This document shows positions 1 through 11,660 of a stretch of DNA of 64,000 nucleotides, piece by piece (the first letter of the stretch is position 1; every line of letters starts with the position of its first letter). The DNA is from JBBKWH01 sp037968855 (GTDB lineage: Bacteria > Pseudomonadota > Gammaproteobacteria > Pseudomonadales > Moraxellaceae): positions 1 to 64,000 of the forward strand of contig JBBKWH010000051.1 of the NCBI GenBank assembly GCA_037968855.1, given 5' to 3'. Position numbers and translations under genes: made by a program. The notes under the pieces were generated by a model. That model was not told the DNA's origin, made no database searches, and saw only the letters and a program-made list of their open reading frames with translations.

Positions 1-1
1 G

Positions 2-2908
2 CGTTATGACTTGTCGCCAGTGGGTCGGATGAAGTTTAACCGTCGTTTGGGTCGTCCATACGAAGTGGGAACTGATCAGAAGAGTCGCGAAGTCGAAGGC
101 ATCCTGTGCAATGAAGACATCATTGATGTGCTCAAAACACTGGTTGAAATTCGCAACGGTAAGGGTGAAGTCGATGATATCGATCACTTGGGTAACCGTC
201 GTGTTCGTTCAGTCGGCGAAATGACCGAAAACCAATTCCGTGTCGGTCTGGTTCGGGTTGAGCGTGCGGTCAAAGAGCGCTTGAACCAAGCCGAAACCGA
301 TGGTTTGTCACCACAAGATTTGATCAATGCCAAGCCTGTCGCGGCTGCGATCAAAGAATTCTTTGGTTCAAGCCAATTGTCACAGTTTATGGATCAGAAC
401 AACCCGTTGTCTGAAATTACCCATAAACGCCGTGTCTCGGCACTTGGACCAGGTGGTTTGACCCGTGAGCGCGCAGGCTTTGAGGTTCGCGACGTTCACC
501 AAACTCACTACGGTCGTGTGTGTCCAATTGAAACGCCTGAAGGTCCAAACATTGGTTTGATCAACAGCTTGGCGGTATATGCCAAGGCCAACAGCTTTGG
601 TTTCTTGGAAACACCGTATCGCAAAGTGGTTGATGGCCGTGTCACCGATGACATCGAGTATCTGTCTGCGATTGAAGAAACCGGTACTGTGATTGCACAG
701 GCCGATTCGCCGATGGATACCAAAGGTCAATTGTCTGAAGACATGATTTCGGTGCGTTATAACGGTGAATTCGTGCGCATGGCAGCAGACAAAGTCACCC
801 ATATGGACGTGTCGCCACGTCAGGTGGTCTCTGTTGCGGCATCACTGATTCCATTCTTGGAACACGATGATGCTAACCGTGCATTGATGGGTTCCAACAT
901 GCAGCGTCAGGCTGTTCCGACTTTGCGTTCGGACAAGCCGCTGGTTGGTACAGGCATGGAGCGTCACGTTGCGCGTGACTCCGGCGTGTGTGTCATGGCA
1001 CGACGTGGTGGTGTGATTGATTATGTCGATGCCAGCCGTATTGTTATTCGTGTGCATGAAGAAGAAATGCAAGCGGGTGAAGCCGGTGTAGACATTTACA
1101 ACCTGATCAAATACACCCGTTCGAACCAGAACACTTGTATTAACCAACACATTATTGTCAACCGTGGTGACGTGGTTGCTACTGGTGATGTCTTGGCCGA
1201 TGGTCCATCGACTGATTTGGGCGAATTGGCTTTGGGCCAAAACATGCGCGTGGCATTTATGCCATGGAACGGCTACAACTTCGAAGATTCGATCTTGTTG
1301 TCTGAACGTGTGGTGCAAGAAGATCGCTTTACCTCGATCCATATTCAAGAGTTGTCTTGTGTGGCGCGTGACACCAAATTGGGCTCGGAAGATATTACTG
1401 CCGATATTCCAAACGTAGGCGAAGCCGCACTGTCTAAACTAGACGCTGCGGGTATCGTGTATATCGGTGCAGAAGTCAACGCAGGTGATATTCTGGTCGG
1501 TAAAGTCACACCAAAAGGTGAGACCCAACTGACACCAGAAGAAAAACTGCTCCGTGCGATTTTTGGTGAAAAAGCCGCTGACGTGAAAGACTCGTCCTTG
1601 CGTGTGCCATCCGGTACCAAAGGGACCGTCATTGACGTTCAGGTCTTTACTCGTGACGGTCTGGAAAAAGACGAGCGCGCGAAAGCGATCGAAAAAGGCC
1701 AGCTCGATGCCTATCGTAAAGATTTGAAAGAAGAGTTCCGCATTTTTGAAGAAGCGGCACGTGAGCGTGTGACCCGTTTGCTGAATGGCCAAAAAGTCAA
1801 TGGCGGCGGCGGAACCAAACGCGGTGCAGTGCTTGATGATGCGGCAATGTCGGGTATGGACTTGCCACAGTTGCTGGATGTTCAACCGGTTGACGAAGGC
1901 TTTGCAGAGCGTCTCAGTCAGATCCAAGAATTCTTGAAAGAGAAGGAAAAGGACATCGACGAGAAGTTTAACGAGAAGAAGCGCAAGCTATCGACAGGCG
2001 ATGAGTTGACTCATGGCGTGTTGAAAGTGGTCAAGGTTTACTTGGCGGTCAAGCGTCGCATCCAACCGGGTGACAAGATGGCCGGTCGTCACGGTAACAA
2101 AGGTGTCGTTTCGGTGATCATGCCGGTTGAAGACATGCCATATGACGTCAACGGCGAGCCAGTGGATATCGTGTTAAACCCGCTGGGTGTTCCATCACGG
2201 ATGAACGTGGGTCAGATTATTGAGACGCACATGGGTTGGGCAGCCAAAGGTCTGGGTGAAAAACTCGACAAGATGCTGCAAGCCGAACGTAAAACGGCAG
2301 ACCTGCGTAAGTTCCTTGATCAGATCTACAATCAAGTGGGTGGCGAGCAAGAAGCCCTTGAAAGCTTAAGCGATGATGAAGTGCGCAAACTGGCCGGTAA
2401 CTTAACCGGTGGTGTGCCGATTGCAACGCCAGTGTTTGACGGTGCTGAAGAAAGCCAGATCAAGCAATTGCTGAAATTGGCTGACTTGTCAGAAACCGGA
2501 CAGCAAAAACTGTTTGATGGTCGTACCGGTGATCAATTTGATCGTCCTGTCACCGTCGGCTATATGTACATGCTCAAGCTGAACCACTTGGTCGATGACA
2601 AGATGCACGCCCGTTCAACCGGTTCGTACTCCTTGGTCACTCAGCAGCCATTGGGTGGTAAGGCACAGTTCGGTGGTCAGCGCTTCGGTGAGATGGAAGT
2701 CTGGGCACTCGAAGCATATGGCGCGACTTACACCTTGCAAGAAATGCTCACGGTCAAGTCGGATGATGTAGAAGGGCGGACACGCATCTACAAAAACATC
2801 GTCGATGGTAACCACTATATGGATCCGGGCATGCCTGAGTCGTTCAACGTGTTGACCAAAGAGATTCGCTCACTGGGCATCAACATTGAACTTAAGAACG
2901 GCGACTGA
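2..2908 (+). CDS. rpoB: RNA polymerase beta subunit, 3' part (5' end outside window)
   Basis: This is the beta subunit of core RNA polymerase. The frame is open from the window edge (Arg-Tyr-Asp, then LSPVGRMKFNRR), so the gene enters truncated. About 969 residues are present, and roughly the first 390 of a usual 1360-residue protein are missing. The rifampicin-resistance determining region is at about 365-445 (GSSQLSQFMDQNNPLSEITH). Its Asp, His and Ser positions matching E. coli D516, H526 and S531 are the wild-type, sensitive residues. The active-centre loop GDKMAGRHGNKGV and the C-terminal clamp segment (FGEMEVWALEAYGA) are intact. rpoC follows after 77 nt, the universal rpoBC arrangement. 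Identification is certain; only the start is unseen. Confidence 0.99.
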   Translation, partial: RYDLSPVGRMKFNRRLGRPYEVGTDQKSREVEGILCNEDIIDVLKTLVEIRNGKGEVDDIDHLGNRRVRSVGEMTENQFRVGLVRVERAVKERLNQAETDGLSPQDLINAKPVAAAIKEFFGSSQLSQFMDQNNPLSEITHKRRVSALGPGGLTRERAGFEVRDVHQTHYGRVCPIETPEGPNIGLINSLAVYAKANSFGFLETPYRKVVDGRVTDDIEYLSAIEETGTVIAQADSPMDTKGQLSEDMISVRYNGEFVRMAADKVTHMDVSPRQVVSVAASLIPFLEHDDANRALMGSNMQRQAVPTLRSDKPLVGTGMERHVARDSGVCVMARRGGVIDYVDASRIVIRVHEEEMQAGEAGVDIYNLIKYTRSNQNTCINQHIIVNRGDVVATGDVLADGPSTDLGELALGQNMRVAFMPWNGYNFEDSILLSERVVQEDRFTSIHIQELSCVARDTKLGSEDITADIPNVGEAALSKLDAAGIVYIGAEVNAGDILVGKVTPKGETQLTPEEKLLRAIFGEKAADVKDSSLRVPSGTKGTVIDVQVFTRDGLEKDERAKAIEKGQLDAYRKDLKEEFRIFEEAARERVTRLLNGQKVNGGGGTKRGAVLDDAAMSGMDLPQLLDVQPVDEGFAERLSQIQEFLKEKEKDIDEKFNEKKRKLSTGDELTHGVLKVVKVYLAVKRRIQPGDKMAGRHGNKGVVSVIMPVEDMPYDVNGEPVDIVLNPLGVPSRMNVGQIIETHMGWAAKGLGEKLDKMLQAERKTADLRKFLDQIYNQVGGEQEALESLSDDEVRKLAGNLTGGVPIATPVFDGAEESQIKQLLKLADLSETGQQKLFDGRTGDQFDRPVTVGYMYMLKLNHLVDDKMHARSTGSYSLVTQQPLGGKAQFGGQRFGEMEVWALEAYGATYTLQEMLTVKSDDVEGRTRIYKNIVDGNHYMDPGMPESFNVLTKEIRSLGINIELKNGD

Positions 2909-2949
2909 TTAGCGTCCCGTGCTTCAGGCATAGAACATTCTGACCCCCA

Positions 2950-2969
2950 CCGAGCGGCCTTCCGCTCGG
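2950..2969 (+). repeat. rpoB-rpoC intergenic stem-loop
   Basis: A perfect 8-bp stem (CCGAGCGG / CCGCTCGG) closes a CCTT tetraloop. It lies between the rpoB stop and the rpoC ribosome binding site. No U-run follows, so it is not an intrinsic terminator. It may be an mRNA processing or stability element that tunes beta' translation; that role is inference. Confidence 0.55.
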
Positions 2970-2985
2970 ACCACGGAGAAATGAC

Positions 2986-7173
<4,188 letters not shown>

Positions 7174-7187
7174 TCGTGGTTTAAATC

Positions 7188-7217
7188 AAAAAAGAGCGCT
7201 TAGGCGCTCTTTTTTTT
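7188..7217 (+). terminator. Intrinsic terminator after rpoBC
   Basis: A perfect 9-bp stem (AAAGAGCGC / GCGCTCTTT) with a TTAG loop ends in eight T residues, starting 15 nt after the rpoC stop. This is a textbook rho-independent terminator and closes the rpoBC unit. Confidence 0.95.
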
Positions 7218-7389
7218 GGCCAAAAAACTGCTAATGATAGGCGTGCTTTGTTTGCGTCTGTGGCGTGGTGAATCTGATGTGTTGAGTGTTGGGCTGCAAA
7301 ACGCTACATGATTGAAGGCGGACTTCATATTCGAATGGTGATTCATGGGCTAGCATCTGGACAAATATGCCTTTGATATGGAGCAGGCG

Positions 7390-8577
7390 ATGCCTGTATT
7401 CACACGTCGTCGTTTGATGGTTGTGCTGCTACTGCTTGGATTGTTCTTCGTTGTACTGATTACGCTACGGTACGGCATGCCTGAGCGCCTAGGTGGTCAA
7501 TCGTCTGATGAGATTGCCAATCAGTCAGCCTCAAAAAAAAATAAGCCATCCCTCGTCCATATTGCCAAGAGCCAACGACAAGATGTGCAGATTTGGCGTG
7601 ATATTCCGGCCACGGTTACGCCTTTGCAGCAGGTGGTGATTCGACCCCAAGTCAGTGGACAAATTAGTCGGTTGTTGTTTCAAGAAGGACAGTTAATCAA
7701 GACGGGGCAGTCTTTGGTTCAGTTGGATGATCGATCCATTCGTGCCGAAATTGATCGCTTAAAAGCTGTTTTGCAGGGTATTGCTGTCGAGCGAGAGGCG
7801 ATCCGGCGTGATCAGGCGCGTTATCAATCCTTGCTTAAAGATCAGGCTGTTTCGCGCCAAGAGGTTGATCAATTAACCAGTCAAGTTCGACAGTTAGATG
7901 CGCAGTACGCGGCGGCCCAAGCGGATATCCGAGTGAAACAAGTTCAGTTGAGTCATGCACTGATTCAAGCGCCATTTTCGGGGCGTATTGGGTTACGCCA
8001 AGTGGCGGTCGGTGCGCAGGTCAGTAGTAGCGATGCCAATGGAATTGCCACCTTAACGCAAATTCAACCAATCGCTGTCAATCTGGGGCTGCCCGAAGCG
8101 GTGATCAGCCAACAAAATACGATTGGTTTAGCGGTCGAACTCTGGTCGATGGATCAAGCCAAACGGTTGGCAAGTGGTCAGATTAGTATTCGCGACACGG
8201 CGATTGATACAGCAACTGGTAATTTGATGGTACGGGCTGTTTTTGACAATGCCGATGAGCGCTTAGTGCCGAATCAGTCGGTGCGCGCGCGTGTACGCGT
8301 TGACCAGTTGATCCAAGTGGTCACTGTGCCGACCACAGCCGTTCAACAGGGTTTGCATGAGCAGTATGTGATGGCAGTGCGAGATGGCCATGTACGCCGT
8401 ACACCTGTCATAGTGACGCAGCAGACCGATGATCTGATGGTAGTCACGGGTTTGGCTGCTGGTGAGCAAGTGGTAATCGATGGGCTATTGCGACTCAAAG
8501 ATGGTGCCGCAGTCAAGATTCAAAAAGATCAAGACGCGGAAACCATCGCAGCTACTTCGATTGAGCCAAGTGTATGA
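7390..8577 (+). CDS. RND efflux periplasmic adaptor (membrane fusion protein)
   Basis: This is a membrane-fusion protein of the AcrA/MexA/MdtA family, linking an inner-membrane RND pump to an outer-membrane channel. I place the start at ATG 7390 (MPVFTRRR) because GGAG at 7380-7383 lies 6 nt upstream. An in-frame ATG at 7378 has no such site. The protein is 395 residues. A hydrophobic segment at about residues 8-28 acts as signal or anchor and has no lipobox cysteine. The lipoyl half-motif (VVIRPQVSGQISRLLFQEGQ), an alpha-helical hairpin (about 120-180) and the second lipoyl half (IQAPFSGRIGLRQV) follow in order. It overlaps the RND permease gene by ATGA. The substrate cannot be told from sequence. 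Confidence 0.93.
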   Translation: MPVFTRRRLMVVLLLLGLFFVVLITLRYGMPERLGGQSSDEIANQSASKKNKPSLVHIAKSQRQDVQIWRDIPATVTPLQQVVIRPQVSGQISRLLFQEGQLIKTGQSLVQLDDRSIRAEIDRLKAVLQGIAVEREAIRRDQARYQSLLKDQAVSRQEVDQLTSQVRQLDAQYAAAQADIRVKQVQLSHALIQAPFSGRIGLRQVAVGAQVSSSDANGIATLTQIQPIAVNLGLPEAVISQQNTIGLAVELWSMDQAKRLASGQISIRDTAIDTATGNLMVRAVFDNADERLVPNQSVRARVRVDQLIQVVTVPTTAVQQGLHEQYVMAVRDGHVRRTPVIVTQQTDDLMVVTGLAAGEQVVIDGLLRLKDGAAVKIQKDQDAETIAATSIEPSV

Positions 8578-11500
8578 ATATCTCAGCGGTATTTATTCGA
8601 CGGCCCGTTGCGACCTTGCTGTTGACGGTGGCTTTGGTGCTATTGGGACTGTTGGCCTTTAGCAAGTTGCCGGTTGCCTCGTTGCCCGAAGCTGAATTTC
8701 CAACCTTAAGGATTAGCGCCAGTTTGTCGGGCGCAAGTCCCGAGATTATGGCCACCACGGTCGCCACACCACTGGAAAACGAGCTGTCTGGCATTGCTGG
8801 CATTAAAGAAATGAGCTCGACCAGTAGCACGGGGAGCACACGGATTACGCTGCAATTTCAGCTGAGTAAGCCGATAGATGAGGCGATTCAGGAGGTGCAG
8901 GCCGCATTAAATAGCGCCCAGCGACGCCTGCCTGATGATATGACCAATGCGCCAACATGGCGCAAAGTGAATCCGGCTGATGCGCCGATTCTGATTTTAA
9001 ATGTGTATTCGCCGGATTTATCGCTGACGGCATTGTCCGACCTGACCGAAAACGTCTTGGCGCGGCAGATGTCGCAGATTGATGGCATTGCCGAGGTCAA
9101 TATCTATGGGCAGCGCAAACCAGCCTTAAAAATTGCCGCCGATCCTTTACGTTTGGCTAGTTATGGACTGAGCTTTGCCGAGTTACGCCAAGCGATTAGC
9201 GCTGCCAGTGTCAATCAACCCAAAGGCAATTTGTTTGGTCCAACCCAAACCAGTTCGATTGATGCCAATGATCAATTGATTAGCGCCAATGCCTATGGTG
9301 ATGTGGTCATTCGTTATCAAGAGGGTCAGGCGTTACGCGTCCGCGATGTGGCGACGGTGAGTGAAGACACCGAGTCGCCGTATGTGTATTCGGAGCAAAA
9401 TGGGCGACAAGGCTTAAACCTGAGTATCTCGCGCCAGCCCGATGCCAATATTGTGCAAACGGTTGACCGCTTAATGGCGGCACTGCCTGCGTTGCAAAAA
9501 CGCTTACCGGCTTCGGTAGAAATTGGTGTGATGAATGACCGAACACGCACCATTCGCGCCACCTTGCATGAAGTTGAAATCACCCTGTTGGTCACCATTG
9601 CGTTGGTGATTGCGGTGATGGGGCTGTTTTTGCGTCAGTGGTCGGCCATCTTGATTGTCGGTGTGGTGCTGATCGTGTCGTTGATTGGCACGTTTGCTGG
9701 CATGTGGTTGCTAGGCTTTAGCTTAAATAACTTGTCGTTGATGGCGTTGATTATTGCCGTGGGTTTTGTGGTCGATGACGCGATTGTGGTGGTGGAAAAT
9801 ATTCATCGACATTTAGAGCAGGGCAAGTCGGCATTAGCGGCAGCACTCGCGGGAACACGTGAGATTGGTTTTACCGTGATGTCGATTAGCCTGTCATTGA
9901 TTGCAGCGTTTATTCCCTTACTGTTGATGGATGGCATGGTTGGGCGGTTATTTCGCGAATTTGCCCTAACTGTGACGCTGGCGATTGTGATGTCGCTGAT
10001 CACCGCGCTGACCCTCGCGCCGATGTTGGCCTCGCGCTATATGAAACATGCCCCGCAAACGCATGGCGGGATTTCTGCGTACCTAGAACGGCAATATGCC
10101 AAAGTGCTACGGCCAGTTTTGGCGCATCCATGGCCCATGTTTGGGGTGTTTGTGCTGACGGTGATGCTGACGGTATGGGCGTATATCAGTATTCCCAAAG
10201 GATTTATTCCGGATCAAGACACCGGCTTTGTACGTGGTTCAACCAGTGCCGTGGAGTCGATTAGCTTTGATGACATGGTCAAAAAACATCAAGCACTGGC
10301 CAAAATCATTAGCCAAGACGCTGCCGTTGAGTCTTATGCCACCTCGGTGGGTTCAACCGGTGGTAGCCAAGGACTGAGCCAAGGCCGGTTTTTTATTAGC
10401 TTAAAACCGTTGGCCGAGCGCAAGATTTCGGTACAGGATTGGGTTGATCGGATGCGGCCAAAGGTGGCTCAGGTAACCGGTGTTCGGCTGTCGTTACGGC
10501 CTGCGCAGGAGCTGAATTTGGGGGTGGGAACAGGACAGAGTAGCTATCAGTATGTATTGCGTGGGCAAGATATTGCGTTACTGACCGAATGGGCCAGTCG
10601 ATTGACACGTGCGCTGTCGGAGGTGCCAGTGCTAGAAGATGTCAGTAATGAACAAAAAATTGGGGCATTGGTTACGCGTTTAGACATAGATCGGGTTCAG
10701 GCCAGCCGCTACGGCTTAAGTCCGGCGGATATTGATGCGGCGCTGTACGATGCGTTTGGTCAGCGGCAAATTAGCCAGTACCAAACAGCCGTCAATCAAT
10801 ACAGTATTTTGTTGGGATTAAGCTCTGAGTATGCGGGCTTACGCTCAAGTTTGGATGTGTTGCAGCTTCGATCACCTGTGACGGGTGGCATGGTGCCGCT
10901 ATCGAGTATTGCGCGGGTATTGCCACCAGAATCTGGCCCTGTCGAGATTGAGCATGCAGGCTTATATCCTGCTGTGACGCTGAGTTTTAATTTGGCCAAA
11001 GATGTGGCGTTGGGTGATGCGGTGACTGCCATCGAGCGAAAGGTGGCACAGATTGGCATGCCTGATGAGATTTCCGGACAGTTTAGTGGATCGGCTCAGG
11101 CCTTCTCAGAATCCTTGGCCTCGCAGCCATTGTTGATTTTGGCGGCGTTGTTGGCGGTGTATATTATTTTGGGGGTGCTATACGAAAGCTTACTTGATCC
11201 CTTGGTCATTCTATCCACCTTACCGTCTGCGGGATTAGGTGCTTTGCTGGTGCTGTGGATGACTGGCTTTGAGCTGAGCATCATTGCCTTGATTGGTCTG
11301 ATTTTATTGATCGGGATCGTCAAGAAAAATGGCATTTTGATGGTGGATTTTGCTCGTCAAGCCAGACTGGATGGGGCATCAGCCTATGATGCGATTTATC
11401 AAGCCTGTTTGGTGCGATTTAGGCCAATCACCATGACCACTGTGGCCGCGCTGTTAGGTGCGATTCCATTGATTTTGGGTCATGGCGAAGGGGCGGAATT

Positions 11501-11654
11501 GCGACAGCCGTTGGGTGTGGCGGTGGTGGGTGGATTGTTGATCAGTCAGGTACTGACCTTGCTTAGCACGCCAGTAATTTATCTATTATTAGAGTCTAAG
11601 TTTGGCCATGCCAAGACATGCTTGGCAGAGGCCGTACCAGATCAGAAAATCTGA
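8574..11654 (+). CDS. RND multidrug efflux permease (HAE1 family)
   Basis: This is an inner-membrane proton-driven efflux transporter of 1026 residues, the standard HAE1 length. The N-terminal anchor MNISAVFIRRPVATLLL is typical of the MdtB/MdtC/MuxB branch. Transmembrane helix 4 carries the proton-relay aspartate pair in VGFVVDDAIVVVENI (about residue 400). The duplicated 6+6 helix layout with two large periplasmic loops is visible. It overlaps the adaptor stop by 4 nt, so the two are translationally coupled. No outer-membrane factor gene is adjacent, so the pump must borrow a TolC/OprM-type channel. The stop codon lies inside an inverted repeat shared with the convergent ponA gene. Confidence 0.95.
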   Translation: MNISAVFIRRPVATLLLTVALVLLGLLAFSKLPVASLPEAEFPTLRISASLSGASPEIMATTVATPLENELSGIAGIKEMSSTSSTGSTRITLQFQLSKPIDEAIQEVQAALNSAQRRLPDDMTNAPTWRKVNPADAPILILNVYSPDLSLTALSDLTENVLARQMSQIDGIAEVNIYGQRKPALKIAADPLRLASYGLSFAELRQAISAASVNQPKGNLFGPTQTSSIDANDQLISANAYGDVVIRYQEGQALRVRDVATVSEDTESPYVYSEQNGRQGLNLSISRQPDANIVQTVDRLMAALPALQKRLPASVEIGVMNDRTRTIRATLHEVEITLLVTIALVIAVMGLFLRQWSAILIVGVVLIVSLIGTFAGMWLLGFSLNNLSLMALIIAVGFVVDDAIVVVENIHRHLEQGKSALAAALAGTREIGFTVMSISLSLIAAFIPLLLMDGMVGRLFREFALTVTLAIVMSLITALTLAPMLASRYMKHAPQTHGGISAYLERQYAKVLRPVLAHPWPMFGVFVLTVMLTVWAYISIPKGFIPDQDTGFVRGSTSAVESISFDDMVKKHQALAKIISQDAAVESYATSVGSTGGSQGLSQGRFFISLKPLAERKISVQDWVDRMRPKVAQVTGVRLSLRPAQELNLGVGTGQSSYQYVLRGQDIALLTEWASRLTRALSEVPVLEDVSNEQKIGALVTRLDIDRVQASRYGLSPADIDAALYDAFGQRQISQYQTAVNQYSILLGLSSEYAGLRSSLDVLQLRSPVTGGMVPLSSIARVLPPESGPVEIEHAGLYPAVTLSFNLAKDVALGDAVTAIERKVAQIGMPDEISGQFSGSAQAFSESLASQPLLILAALLAVYIILGVLYESLLDPLVILSTLPSAGLGALLVLWMTGFELSIIALIGLILLIGIVKKNGILMVDFARQARLDGASAYDAIYQACLVRFRPITMTTVAALLGAIPLILGHGEGAELRQPLGVAVVGGLLISQVLTLLSTPVIYLLLESKFGHAKTCLAEAVPDQKI

Positions 11655-11660
11655 TCTGGT
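11636..11660. repeat. Inverted repeat spanning both convergent stop codons
   Basis: ACCAGATCAGA (11636-11646), loop AAA and TCTGATCTGGT (11650-11660) form a perfect 11-bp stem. It contains the stop codons of the RND gene (11652-11654) and of ponA on the other strand (11644-11642). There is no U-run on either side. It could block read-through in both directions or protect 3' ends. Because of the palindrome both proteins end in similar residues (PDQKI and PDQIF). Confidence 0.75.

Noticed and set aside
365..445. Possible rifampicin-resistance changes in rpoB
   Set aside because: All main resistance positions (Asp, His and Ser of the E. coli numbering 516, 526, 531) are wild-type. Val for Ile at 530 is a common natural variant.
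380..2815. Many minus-strand frames across rpoB and rpoC
   Set aside because: They are antisense shadows caused by codon bias, with no family features or ribosome binding sites.
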